Positions 45,200-56,770 are shown, counted from the first letter of the stretch. The stretch: DNA of 64,000 bases from Schistocerca nitens (GCF_023898315.1 NC_064623.1:15885140-15949139), one strand, 5' to 3'. Program-made: numbers and translations. The notes: generated by a model not told the origin, from the sequence alone.

Positions 45200-46260
45200 A
45201 AATTACCGTCAGATGTTCTCTTTTAGCATTGCTAATGAGGTCAGACGATAGTGGTAGACTTGCGACTTCAGCTAGCCCCACAACAAATAGTCACACCTAC
45301 TGAGGTCTTGGGATCCTGGGAGGACAAGCATGACGGAAGTGGCGGCTCAGCAGGCGATCCTCACCAAACGATGTGCGCGAGAGACCTTTCACACCATGTG
45401 TAGCAGTGTGGGGTGGAGTGCCATCTTGCATAATAGTGGTTCCTTCCAGCAGGTGGTTATCAGCCAGGCTAGGGATGCTTGGGATTCTGTAATTTCACAC
45501 GCGTCACGATGGCAGTTTGAAAAGCAGAAAATGCTCTCCGCGTCACAAATTCGGTGCTTAAGTGCCCACGATGACGCTGAATTTCGTACGGGTAACTCTG
45601 GAAGGTACGCCTTAGTGCTCTCCTAAACAGCAGAGCGTGGAATGCAGGTGCAACGTAAGACTTCACGAGCGCTGACGTCACCATGCGGTGCTAACTTGCT
45701 AAAGTCTCCCTTGTGTCGGGAATGGCCCTTGTGTCTGCAGCATCACTTGCGTCTGGTCGCCCACTACAGGGTCAATCATCCAAATAACCCGTGGCTTCGA
45801 ACTTTCTGATCATTTTTTTTTCCACAGCGACAGTTGTCACTGCACCTTTGCCCGATCGAAAATCTTTCTTCGGCAGGATCGTAAAATTACTGAAGCGGAT
45901 TCTCCAGTCCGAAGTAAAGCTTCGCCAACAGCGCCTTTTCCCGAGTGCGGTGGCGCAGTGGTTAGTATACTGGACTCGCATTCCGGAGGACGACAGTTCA
46001 AACTGGCATCCGGGTTTTCCGCCATTTCTCTAAACTGCTACAGGCAAATGCCGCGATGGTTCCTTCGAAAGGGCATGGCAGATTCCCTTCCCCATCCTCC
46101 CCTAATCCGATGGTGCCGATGATCTCGATGTTTGATTCCCTCCCCCAAATCAACTAACCAACCAAAAAGGCCTTTTCTGCCAGTGTCAACATGCCACAAT
46201 TGCTGGAGCATCTGACTCCTCTCACTACAGCTCATGTTGTACATGATTCTCGTGCGGCGT
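45200..46260 (-). pseudogene. element M transposase remnant
   Basis: On the minus strand it starts near MYNMSCSERSQMLQQLWHV, continues after the SINE with VEKKMIRKFEATGYLDD (HTH helix) and RTFQSYPYEIQRHRGHL. It then jumps to a frame reading MQDGATP-like residues near 45430, a decayed second catalytic Asp. These are the order and motifs of DUF4817-type insect Tc1/mariner transposases. The first catalytic region is deleted and stops are frequent. Confidence 0.55.
45941..46169 (+). mobile_element. S2 tRNA-derived SINE, near full length
   Basis: The head GGTGGCGCAGTGGTTAGTAT is a box A region, and GACGACAGTTCAAACTGG is a degenerate box B. The body includes TTCGAAAGGGCATGGCAG and CCTAATCCGATGGTGCCG, with the tail CCCTCCCCCAAATCAAC then CAACC repeats and A5. 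The 8 bp duplication GCCTTTTC is at 45933-45940 and 46170-46177. It defines the parent of the satellite monomers next to it. Confidence 0.9.
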
Positions 46261-49200
46261 CACTGGCGTGTTCCTGTCCACTGCCATCTGTTGGCGTATC
46301 TGCTGTCGTTTTTGGTTGTTTGGTTGGTTGATTGGTGGAGGGGACCAAACAGCAAGGTCATCGGTCACATCGGATTAGGGAAGGGAGTCAGCCATACCCT
46401 TTCAAAGGAAAACATCGCTCTCGATTTGGTTGCCTGGTTGATTTGTGTAGGGGACCAAACAGTTAGGTCATTGTTCCCATCAGATTAAAGAAAGAAGTCG
46501 GCTGTGCCCTTGCAGAACAACCATCGCTCTCGCTTTTGGTTGGCTGGTTGCTCTGAGTGAGGAGACCAAACAGAGGGGTCATTGGTCCAATCGGATAAGA
46601 GAAGGAAGTCGGCGATACCCTTTTAAAGGTACCATCACTCTCGTTTTGGTTGCCTGGTTGATTTGGGGGAGGGAACGAAACTGGGAGATCATTGGTCCCA
46701 TCAGATTAGGGAAGGAAATCAGCCATGTCCTTGCAGAACAACCAACACTCTCGTTTTTGGTTGGTTCGTTAGTTGATTGGGGGAGAAGACCAAACAATGA
46801 GGTCATCCATCCCATCGGATTAGGGAAGGTAGTTGGCTGTACCCTTTCAGAACAACGATCACTCTCGTTTTTGGTTTGATGGTTGATCTGGGCGAGGGGA
46901 CCAAACAGCGAGACCATCAGTCCCATCGGATCAGGGAAGGAAGTTGGGAATACCCTTTCAGAGGGACCATCGCTCTCGTTTTGGTTGCCTAGTTGACTTG
47001 GGGGAGGGGACCAAACAGTGAGGTCATCAGTACCATCCTATTAGGGAAGGAAGTCAGCCATGCCCTTGCCGAACAACCACTGCTCTCGTTTTTGGTTAAC
47101 TGGTTGATCTGGTTGAGGGGACCTAACAGCGAGGACATTGGTCCCATCGGATCAGGGAAGGAAGTCTTCGATACCCTTTCAAAGGGACCATCGCTCTCCT
47201 TTTTGGTTGCCTGGCTAATTTGGGGGAGGGAACGAAACTGGGAGATCATTGGTCCCATCAGGTTAGGGAAGGAAGTCAGCCATGTCCTTGCAGAACAACC
47301 AATGCTCTTGTTTTTGGTTGGTTTGTTAGTTGATTGGGGGAGGAGACCTAACAATGAGGTCATCGGTCCCATCGGATTAGGGAAGGTAGTTGGCTGTACC
47401 CTTTCAGAACAACGATCACTCTCGTTTTTGGTTTGATCGTTGATCTGGGCGAGGGGACCAAACAGCGAGATCATCAGCATCATCGGATGAGGGAAGGAAG
47501 TTGGGCATACCCTTTCAAAGGGACCATCGCTCTCGTTTTGGTTGCCTGGTTGCCTTGGGGGAGGGGACCAAACACTGAGGTCATCAGTCCCATCCTATTA
47601 GGGAAGGAAGTCAGCCATGCCCTTGCAGAACAACCATTGCTCTTGTTTTTGGTTAACTGGTTGATCTGGTTGAGGGGACCTAACAGCGAGGTCATTGGTC
47701 CCGCTGGATCAGGAAGGAAGTCTGCGATACCCTTTCAAAGGGACCATCGCTCTCGTTTTTGGTTGCCTGGCTGATTTGGGGGAGGGAACGAAACTGTGAG
47801 ATCATTGGTCCCATCAGATTAGGGAAAGAAGTCAGCCATGTCCTTGCAGAACAACCAAAGCTCTTATTTTTGGTTGGTTCGTTAGTTGATTGGGGGAGGA
47901 GACCAAACAATGAGGTCACCAGTCCCATCGGATTAGGGAAGGAAGTTGGCTGTACCCTTTCAGAACAACGATCACTCTCGTTTTTGGTTGGATGGTTGAT
48001 CTGGGCGAGGGGACCAAACAGCGAGTCATCAGTCCCATCGGATCAGGGAAGGAAGTTGGCCATACCCTTTCAAAGGGACCATCGCTCTCGGTTTGGTTGC
48101 CTGGTTGATTTGTGGAGGGGACCAAACAGTTAGGTCATTGTTCCCATCAGATTAAATAAGGAAGTCGGTTGTGCCCTTGCAGAACAACCATCGCTCTCGC
48201 TTTTGGTTGGCTGGTTGCTCTGAGTGAGGAGACCAAACAGAGGGGTCATTGGTCCCATTGGATCAGAGAAGGAAGTCGGCGATACCCTTTTAAAGGGACC
48301 ATCACTCTCGTATTGGTTGCCTGGTTGATTTGGGGAGGGTACGAAACCGGGAGAGTATTGGTCCCATCAGATTAGGGAAGGAAGTCAGCCATGTCCTTGC
48401 AGAACAACCAAAGCTCTTATTTTTGGTTGGTTCATTAGTTGATTGGGGGAGGAGACCAAACAATGAGGTCATCAGTCCCATCGGATTAGGGAAGGAAGTT
48501 GGCTGTACCCTTTCAGAACAACGATCACTCTCGTTTTTGGTTTGATTGTTGATCTGGGCGAGGGGACCAAACAGCGAGATCATCAGTCCCATCGGATCAG
48601 GGAAGGAAGTTGGGCATACCCTTTCAAAGGGACCATCGCTCTCTGTTTGGTTGCCTGGTTGATTTGTGGAGGGGACCAAACAGTTAGGTCATTGTTCCCA
48701 TCAGATTAAGTAAGGAAGTCGGTTGTGCCCTTGCAGAACAACCATCGCTCTCGCTTTTGGTTGGCTGGTTGCTCTGAGTGAGGAGACCAAACAGAGGGGT
48801 CATTGGTCCCATTGGATCAGGGAAGGAAGTCGGCGATACCCTTTTAAAGGGACCATCACTCTCGTTTTGGTTGCCTGGTTGATTTGGGGGAGGGAACGAA
48901 ACTGGGAGATCATTGGTCCCATCAGATTAGGGAAGGAAGTCAGCCATGTCCTTGCAGAACAACCAACGCTGTTGTTTTTGGTTGGTTCATTAGTTGATTG
49001 GGGGAGGAGACCAAACAATGAGGTCACATCGGATTAGGGAAGGAAGTTGGCTGTACCCTTTCAGAACAACGATCACTCTCGTTTTTGGTTGGATGGTTGA
49101 TCTGGGCAAGGGGACCAAACAGTGAGATCATCAGTCCCATCGGATCAGGGAAGGAAGTTGGCCATATCCTTTCAAAGGGACCATCGCCCTCGGTTTGGTT

Positions 49201-50119
49201 GCCTGGTTGATTTGTGGAGGGGACCAAACAGTTAGGTCATTGTTCCCATCAGATTAAAGAAGGAAGTCGGCTGTGCCCTTGCAGAACAACCATCGCTCTC
49301 GCTTTTGGTTGGCTGGTTGCTCTGAGTGAGGAGACCAAACAGAGGGGTCATTGGTCCCATCGGATAAGAGAAGGAAGTCGGCGATACGCTTTTAAAGGGA
49401 CTATCACTCTCATTTTGGTTGCCTGGTTGATTTGGGGGAGGGAACGAAACAGGGAGATCATTGGTCCCATCAGATTAGGGAAGGAAGTCAGCCATGTCCT
49501 TGCAGAACAACCAACGCTGTTGTTTTTGGTTGGTTCGTTAGTTGATTGGGGGAGGAGACCAAACAATGAGGTCATCAGTCCCATCGGATTAGGGAAGGAA
49601 GTTGGCTGTACCCTTTCAGAACAACGATCACTCTCGTTTTTGGTTGGATGGTTGATCTGGGCAAGGGGACCAAACAGCGAGATCATCAGTCCCATCGGAT
49701 CAGGGAAGGAAGTTGGCCATATCCTTTCAAAGGGACCATCGCCCTCGGTTTGGTTGCCTGGTTGATTTGTGGAGGGAACCAAACAGTTAGGTCATTGTTC
49801 CCATCAGATTAAAGAAGGAAGTCGGCTGTGCCCTTGCAGAACAACCATCGCTCTCGCTTTTGGTTGGCTGGTTGCTCTGAGTGAGGAGAGCATACAGAGG
49901 GGTCATTGGTCCCATCGGATAAGAGAAGGAAGTCGGCGATACGCTTTTAAAGGGACTATCACTCTCGTTTTGGTTGCCTGGTTGATTTGGGGGAGGGAAC
50001 GAAACAGGGAGATCATTGGTCCCATCAGATTAGGGAAGGAAGTCAGCCATGTCTTTGCAGAACAACCAACGCTCTTGTTTTTGGTTGGTTCGTTAGTTGA
50101 TTGGGGGAGGAGACCAAAC

Positions 50120-50637
50120 TGTAGTGTCGGCAGACTTGCCAACACTACGCACACTAATTGAAAGAGGCGGCCAAGATGCACGCGCTAACTCACGAAGGAT
50201 GGAGTGAGGTCTGAAACAGGATAGGTAATGAATGTTATAAAGAAAAGTACGTAGCTGCTATAATACTTAACTTTAATCCATCCTTTGTATACATCGTTCT
50301 TGATGAGACATCTGGAGATTGTGGCGATACAAGTGAGACTCTTTAGATAAAAGCTATCTAAGGCTAATGGCGCCTTGCTAGGTCGTAGCCATGGACTTAG
50401 CTGAAGGCTATTCTAACTGTCTCTCGGCAAATGAGAGAAAGGCTTCGTCAGTGTAGTCGCTAGCAACGTCGTCGTACAACTGGGGCGAGTGCTAGTACGT
50501 CTCTCGAGTCCTGCCGTGTGGTGGCGCTCGGTCTGCGATCACTGCTAGTGGCGACACGCGGGTCCGACATGTACTAATGGACCGCGGCCGATTTAAGCTA
50601 CCACCTAGCAAGTGTGGTGTCTGGCGGTGACACCACA
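50120..50637 (-). repeat. gypsy 3' LTR (518 bp)
   Basis: On the minus strand it begins TGTGGTGTCACCGCC and ends GCCGACACTACA. A polypurine tract (GGGGGAGGAA) lies just upstream at about 50638-50650, as expected for the start of plus-strand DNA synthesis. Confidence 0.85.
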
Positions 50638-52142
50638 TTCCTCCCCCGCAAATCGGCGAACGGTCGTGTGATAAGGCTTCCGCCCGCTGTGGGGAGGACC
50701 CCATGTTGACGTATGCGATGAGGTGGGGAGCCTAACAACAGGCGAGGCTGTGCCACCCGCACCCTGCCATTCGGTCTGAGGGGAGCTAGGAAACGCCTGA
50801 AAACCTAGTCCAGGGTGCACGTCAACATGCGGTGTATGCGCCCGTTGAGAGACAGGAGGGGCCGAAGGGTCGACCTCCATGCGGTCGGGGCACCCGACGG
50901 GCGAAGACGACATCTGGTCCGGAGCGGGCAATAGTTTCATGGCGGATGACGGCTGGTCACGGGAAGCGATCGGCGGCGCGTGACCCAGGGAGGCGCCCGG
51001 CGGCAGCAGCGACGCGTCCACTGCGGGCGGCGCCGGCGGGAGAACAGGCGGCGGCGGCGGCGGCAGCGGCGCGCCGCCGTGGGGCAAAATGGAAGGCATC
51101 GTCGGTAACACCTGGGGATGAGGCGAGCCAGTAGATGGGTCCCCAGGGCGCTGACCGGACGGCACCGTCGCTGAAAGCAGACGGGGAGCGGCAGAACCCG
51201 GGCGACGACAGAGGCGCAGCTGATTGAGATGCCGACGCACCTCACCAGAGGCCCCCAAAACCAAATACATCGCGCGGCCGAGGCAGCGAAGAAGGCGCCC
51301 TGCGAGCCAACGCTGTGAACCTCGATAGTTGCGATATAATACAACGTCTCCTGGAGCAAAAGCAGGAGTCTGCCGCTGCACAGGAACCTGATGCGGCGGA
51401 TGCAGCAAAGACATCAAGGTTCGATGAGGACGACCGTGGAGCAACTCAGCTGGCGAGCGACCATCGTGGGGCTGAGAGCGATACGAAGACAAAAAGAGCA
51501 ATAACGCGTCCTCCCGAGAATGCGACTCTTTCAACTTCAACATCTGTGACTTGAAAGTCCGGACCAATCATTCAGCGGCATCGTCTGACTGAGGCAAAAA
51601 CGGCGCGGATGTCAGAAGTTGAATACCATTGGCCGTGCAGAATAACTGAAATTCTGCGGACATGAATTGTGGGCCATTGTCTGAAACAATAGTCTGTGGA
51701 AGACCTTCAATGCAAAAAATAGCAGACAACGCTTGGATGGTGGCAGAAGACGTCGTGGAAGACATCCGGACAACAAAAGGAAAATTACTGAAAGAATCGA
51801 CCACAACCAACCATCGAGCATTCCAGAATGGACCAGCAAAATCGATGTGCAAGCGTTGCCAAGGGGAAGTGGCTTGTGGCCATGCAAAGAATTTCTGCGG
51901 CGGTGCGGATTGTTGTTCTGCACACGCCAGGCAAGAAGAGCACATATCCGTAATCGCAGCATCGATTCCGAACCAAGTACAGTGCTGACGAGCAAGTTGT
52001 TTCGTGCGCACTATACCCCAATGTCCTTGGTGAAGAAGCCGTAAGACAGAGGACTGTAACGAACGTGGGACCACGACTCTGGACTGATCATTATCAGAAC
52101 GCAACAACAAAACACCACGTCGTACAAAAAGTCTCTCCTTGT
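50605..52142 (-). pseudogene. gypsy integrase with one nonsense codon
   Basis: The frame encodes the integrase, which inserts reverse-transcribed DNA into chromosomes. In order: an HHCC zinc-finger region (LLHQGHWGIVRTKQLARQHC, then CSSCLAC), the catalytic core with HIDFAGPF (first Asp), IVSDNGPQF (second Asp) and AAE (Glu, D-x35-E spacing), and the C-terminal region with FAPGDVVLYRNYRG. TGA at 51568-51570, just after the catalytic Glu, replaces what is probably an Arg codon (CGA to TGA). The rest is open down to the LTR. The open frame extending beyond 52142 is satellite sequence. Confidence 0.85.
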
Positions 52143-52873
52143 GACCAAACAGCGAGATCATCAGTCCCATCAGATCAGGCAAGGAAGTTGGCCATATCCT
52201 TTCAAAGGGACCATCGCTCTCGGTTTGGTTGCCTGGTTCATTTGTGGAGGGGACCAAACAGTTATGTCATTGTTCCCATCAAATTAAAGAAGGAAGTCGG
52301 CTGTGCCCTTGCAGAACAACCATCGCTCTCGCTATTGGTCGGCTGGTTGCTCTGAGTGAGGAGACCAAACAGAGGGGTCATTGGTCCCATCGGATTAGAG
52401 AAGGAAGTCGGCGATACCCTTTCAAAGGGACCATCGCTCTCGTTTTTGGTTGCCTGGTTAATTTGGGGGAGGGGACCAAACAGTGAAGTCATCGGTGCCA
52501 TCGGATTAGTGACGAATAGGGAAGGAAATCGGCTGTGCCCTTTCAAAGTATCCATAGCTCTCGTTTTTGGTTTTATTAAAACTCCAACATCCTTTCGGGC
52601 ATGTGTGCCAAGTTTTACCTCTCCAACTACATTACTCCGTGATTTACTGCACTTTCATATGTTAACGGAGTTTTGGGTCACCCTGCACACAGGCATTTTA
52701 AAATCTGTTCTTTATTTTTTACTTTTAGTGTGATTAAGTCTCTGCAAGTGATCGAGCGGCAGTCACACTCGTATTCCGTCTGTTTTTTTCCCAAATATGT
52801 CACGATTTCCTAGTGTGTGGTTTGGCAGGACTCAAACAGTATAGCTTAAATTACTGCAAGTGAAACGGCGCGT

Positions 52874-53425
52874 ACGAGGGGCATTCAATAAATAATGCAA
52901 CACTTTTTTCTCTGCCAATTTCAGTTGACAACATACGGAGCGTGTTGTGGGGCATCGCAAAATATTCCCGCTCCCCCCACAACTATTTCATTAAGTTCCG
53001 GTAGGGCCTTCAAAATGGCGTGGTGCGTTCCAAGCAAAGAGCTGCCGTGGAGTTTCTTTTGGCGGAAAACCACAGCATCCCAGATATTCGTAGGGGCTCG
53101 CAGGGTGTCAACGGAGACCCAGCAGTAAACAGAAGCTGGGTGAGTCGTTGGGCGGGACGGCTGTCACCATCTCACCAAGGCAGTGCAAACCCTTCAGATC
53201 TTCAGCATGCCGGCCGGAAGGTGCGGACACTCTCAGTCAAGGTCATCGACAGATCATAGCGAAACTCCGCAACTGGACGCCTCTGTTAGGAGTGCAGACA
53301 CACTCGTCCACTGGTTGGGGTACTCGAAGGTGTGTGCCCGCTGAGTCCTCGTCATCTAACAGAACACCGTAAGGAGGAACGAAGGACCATCTGTGCGGAA
53401 TTACTTGCGTGCTGCAAGGCCGAGA
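52874..53425 (+). pseudogene. mariner remnant, N-terminal half
   Basis: The end GGGGCATTCAATAAATAATG matches the element at 43965-44745. The coding includes VPSKELPWSFFWRKTTASQI (frame-shifted HTH), then a region like SRWAGRLSPSHQG and TSVRSADTLVHW-type residues up to the TICAELLAC block. It is truncated before the catalytic core, at about 53425, next to a run of 10 G. Confidence 0.65.
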
Positions 53426-53540
53426 ACAGCGGGAGGGGGGGGGGCGGTAACAACTAACAACCAAAGGCTGACTGGCGAGGCAACAATTGTCTCCAAACAC
53501 ACGGCTGGTATTTACGTAGCACTGAGTCCTCGTGAATGTA

Positions 53541-55753
53541 GAGAGTGCCCGGGAAGTAGGAACGAATATTAAAGTGTCACAGTACATACAAAATTTATTA
53601 AAAATGTAACGATTCTTTTTACAAACACATTAAGTAACGTCTCTCATTTATGCATGAAAAATTATACCCTCCATACGACCACCCAAGGCCGCGCAGCAAC
53701 AAGCAATGCTTTCATTGAAGTTCTTGACGACGCGTTCACAAACATCTCGTGGGGGGCCGTTAATAACCCTTCTAATTTCATCCTTTAACTGGTGTATTGC
53801 TTGTGGTTTGTTCAGATGCACTTTTGATTTCACAAATACCCACAAAAAAAAAAAAGTCTGAAGGCGTAAGGTCGCATGATCTGGCACTCCATTTGTGGCT
53901 GCCACTCAAAGAGAGAATTTTTTGAGGAAACTTTTCATCCAGCAGAGCATTCGTTTCGCGAGACGTGTGACACGTCGGATCATCTTGTTCAAACCAAAAA
54001 TCGTCATTTTCATCAATGAGAGGGAAAAACCAATCAGAAAGCACGTTTCGCTACCGGTCGTCGTTCACAGTGACGGCAGCTCCCTCATCATTTTCAAAAA
54101 AGCTCGGGCCCATCTCTCCTCCTGCCCAGAATCCACACCACACAGTCGCGCGTTGTGGATGCATCTCATCCCGCACAGCACTCGCGGATTTTCGTTACCC
54201 CAAATTCTGCAGTTCGGCTTGTGGAGGTACCCACTGAGGTGCAAGCGCGCCCCATGTGAGTAAATATACTCTTTCTGTGAAGTTCTCGTTCTCCGATTGT
54301 CGCGCCAAGATCCACTGAGCAAATCGGTGCCTCTTCCCATGATCTGCAGCCTTCAACTCGCGCATGCATTTTCAGATCTTTTGAAAGGATTTCGCGCAGT
54401 GAACTTGGCGATAAGTTCAGTTGTTGAGCTCGTCGGCGGGCCGATTTTCTGGGGTTTACGGTCGCATTGTTAGGCACGACAGCAATGTTTTCTTGTGTTC
54501 TAACAGAACGCGGTCTTCCCGTTTTCTTGAAGCCTGAAATAAAACCGGTGGTCTCAACCTTCCTGACCAACTTCCGAACTGATGATTCGGTTGGAGCAGC
54601 ATTACGTCCGAGTGACACACGCAATCTACAGGGTCATTCAAAAAGAATACCACAACTTTAGGAATTTAAAACTCTGCAACGACAAAAGGCAGAGCTAAGC
54701 ACTATCTGTCGGCGAATTAAGGGAGCTATAAAGTTTCATTTAGTTGTACATTTGTTCGCTTGAGGCGCTGTTGACTAGGCGTCAGCGTCAGTTGATTGTA
54801 AGATGGCGACCGCTCAACAGAAAGCTTTTTGTGTAATTGAGTACGGCAGAAGTGAATCGACGACAGTTGTTCAGCGTGCATTTCGAACGAAGTATGGTGT
54901 TATACCTCCTGATAGGTGGTGTATTAAACGTTGGTATAAACAGTTTATTTCAGCCAATAAAGTTTTTGGTCCCTTTTTCTTCGAAGGTGCTACTGTAACT
55001 GGACTACAGTATCTGGAGATGTTAGAGAATTAGCTGTTCCCACAGCTCAAACAAGAAGCACAACAATTCATATTTCAGCAGGATGGAGCGCCACCACATT
55101 GGCACTTATCTGTCCGTAACTACCTGAACGTCAACTACCCGAGGCGATGGATCGGCCGCCAGGCAGCCCGTGACAGAGCACTTCATCACTGGCCTCCAAG
55201 AAGCCCTGATCTTACCCCCTGCGATTTTTTCTTATGGGGGTATGTTAAGGATATGGTGTTTCGGCCACCTCTCCCAGCCACCATTGATGATTTGAAACGA
55301 GTAATAACAGCAGCTATCCAAACTGTTACGCCTGATATGCTACAGAGAGTGTGGAACGAGTTGGAGTATCGGGTTGATATTGCTCGTGTGTCTGGAGGGG
55401 GCCATATTGAACATCTCTGAACTTGTTTTTGGGTGAAAAAAAACCTTTTTAAATACTCTTTGTAATGATGTATAACAGAAGGTTATATTATGTTTCTTTC
55501 ATTAAATACACATTTTTAAAGTTGTGGTATTCTTTTTGAATCACCCTGTACTTTAACTCTTTTTGTAACAACTTTTTATCCATCGGATACGTTGCTCAGT
55601 TTTCATCTGCTTCATGAGGAAAATAAACATCAGACATCAGTACTCACCACACAAAAACTATCAGGCTACTAATGGGCAGGAGCGCAGATAACAAACCGTA
55701 ACATGACAAAATAGCGCAAAATTCAAATTCGTCCACACTTCACGGACACCCTT
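53541..55753 (-). pseudogene. Tc1/mariner-like element K (DD41D-type spacing), split by element L
   Basis: The imperfect terminal repeats are AGAGTGCCCGGGAAGTAGG (left) and AGGGTGTCCGTGAAGTGTGG (right, minus strand), flanked by TA. On the minus strand, after element L, the transposase reads GRNAAPTESSVRKLVRKVET, GRPRSVRTQENI, ARRRAQQLNLSPSSLREIL, then FWFEQDDPTCHTSRETNALL and SARSCDLTPSDFFFF. The spacing from the second Asp to the last Asp is 41 residues. The C-terminal frame ends with GGRMEGIIFHA at 53648. Frameshifts separate the blocks. Confidence 0.7.
54629..55548 (+). pseudogene. Tc1/mariner-like element L nested in K, internally deleted
   Basis: The terminal repeats are CAGGGTCATTCAAAAAGAAT and the inverse ATTCTTTTTGAATCACCCTG, with TA at 54627-54628 and 55549-55550. 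The transposase starts at 54803 (MATAQQKAFCVIEYGRSEST), loses its middle including the first catalytic Asp, and meets TAG at about 55030. It continues as FIFQQDGAPPHWHLSVRNYL and WPPRSPDLTPCDFFLWGYVK to HIEHL at 55420. It is a non-autonomous copy. Confidence 0.8.
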
Positions 55754-55756
55754 TAT

Positions 55757-56305
55757 GTTAGGTAGATCGATAAACCCACAGCTTTTTTTGGATTTGCCTG
55801 CATTCGAGCTGCTTTTAACTTTTTGCTCCCTACGTCGCCGATTGGTCTGTATGTCTTAATAACAAATATCTCTTAGAGCACATTGGTTAGTTATCATATT
55901 GTAAATATAAGGTGAAGGCCAAATCAATGTATTGTTCAGCAAGGCCAAGTCAGTACAAGGTTAAGTCCCTGATACTAAAAATGGGAGCCGTAACATGGTG
56001 CCGGTTCTGAATGCATGTATTTCATTTTCATAACATGTTGATTAAACTGTACTGACCTTAGGATAAAATTAACAGAAACACAAACAAAATGAAAAGACTG
56101 TTCTGCACTGAGAAATTCATTACAGGATTAGCACCAAAAAATTAATATATTGCTTATTGGGCAAGACGCAGATGACGCCATTTCAAGCAAGAGATGTGTG
56201 ATGTTGAGACTGTTGAAGTTTCGAAAAAGACGGTTTGTTTGCGTTAACTAATCCCAAGGAACAGGACCTTGACGATTAAGTAAAAACATCAGAGAACATG
56301 GGTTT
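55757..56305. other. unassigned spacer
   Basis: No supported feature. Confidence 0.5.
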
Positions 56306-56507
56306 AAAAAAATGGTTCAAATGGCTCTGAGCACTATGGGACTTAAAATCTGAGGTCATCAGTTCCCTAGACTTAGAATTACTTAAACCTAAGTAACCTA
56401 AGGACAGCACACACATCCGTGCCCGAGACAGGATTCGAACCTGCGACCGTAGCAGTCGCGCGGTTCCGGACTGAAGCACCTAGAACCGCTCGGCCACCGC
56501 GGCCGGC
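56306..56507 (-). mobile_element. S1 SINE
   Basis: Complete S1 in reverse with an A7 tail at its 3' end. Flanking CATGGGTTT and CATGTATTT may be a decayed target duplication. Confidence 0.88.
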
Positions 56508-56770
56508 ATGTATTTAACTTGTGTAGGTAAACACAAGAAGAGAATCGAAGTATATGAAATGTGGTGCTACAGACGAATGTTGAAAATTAGGTGGACTGAT
56601 AAACTAAGGAATGAGGAGGTTCTGGACAGAATCAGAGAGGAAAGGAATATGAGGAAATCACTGGCAAGGAGAAGGGATAGGATGATAGGACATCTGTTAA
56701 GACATCAAGAAACGACTTCCATGGTACTAGAGCAAGCTGTAGAGGGCTAAAACAGGAAGACAGAGATTGG

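Larger units (their letters stand above)
50120..52142 (-). mobile_element. 5'-truncated gypsy (Ty3-type) LTR retrotransposon fragment
   Basis: On the minus strand it runs from within pol (just upstream of the integrase zinc finger) to a complete 3' LTR. Its left edge follows a D-monomer GACCAAAC (50112-50119) and its right edge precedes an E-monomer GACCAAAC (52143-52150). No 5' LTR, gag or reverse transcriptase is present. Confidence 0.85.
46306..52572. repeat. SINE-tail-derived satellite with five-monomer higher-order repeat
   Basis: About 39 tandem monomers, 35 before and 4 after the gypsy fragment. The marker GACCAAAC (variants GAACGAAAC, GACCTAAC) recurs with spacings that cycle A 109-110, B 111, C 110-111, D 114, E 111 bp. 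D-type markers end at 46795, 47352, 47908, 48461, 49016, 49564 and 50119, a period of 548-557 bp. Each monomer is the 3' part of an S2 SINE in reverse (tail, ATCGGATTAGGGAAGGAAGT, CCTTTCAAAGGGACCATC) plus GCTCTCGTTTTTGGTT. That segment also borders the array in host element M as GCTGTCGTTTTTGGTT (46302-46317) and at 52557-52572. Two A/B variants exist. Confidence 0.9.
44906..52685 (-). mobile_element. Tc1/mariner-like element M hosting a SINE, a satellite array and a gypsy fragment
   Basis: The left end CAGGGTGACC at 44906 (preceded by TA at 44904-44905) and the inverse GTTTTGGGTCACCCTG ending at 52685 are the termini. The transposase remnant lies at 45200-46260 on the minus strand. Removing the S2 SINE (45941-46169 plus one 8 bp duplicate) and the array (46306-52560) joins GTATCTGCTG to TCGTTTTTGGTTTTATTAAA and restores a compact element of about 1.3 kb. 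Confidence 0.65.

Noticed and set aside
46306-50119. CRISPR-like or minisatellite interpretation of the repeat array
   Set aside because: Monomers are contiguous with no unique spacers, the organism is eukaryotic, and each monomer aligns to a SINE tail.
46579-50181. Long overlapping open frames on both strands giving repetitive proteins of up to 183 residues
   Set aside because: They are read through the satellite. Monomers of 111 and 114 bp are multiples of three, so frames stay open. There is no initiation context, and they track the non-coding SINE tail.
50112-52150. GACCAAAC on both sides of the gypsy fragment as an 8 bp target duplication
   Set aside because: GACCAAAC occurs in most monomers, gypsy duplications are normally 4-6 bp, and the flanks belong to successive monomer types with one interval missing.
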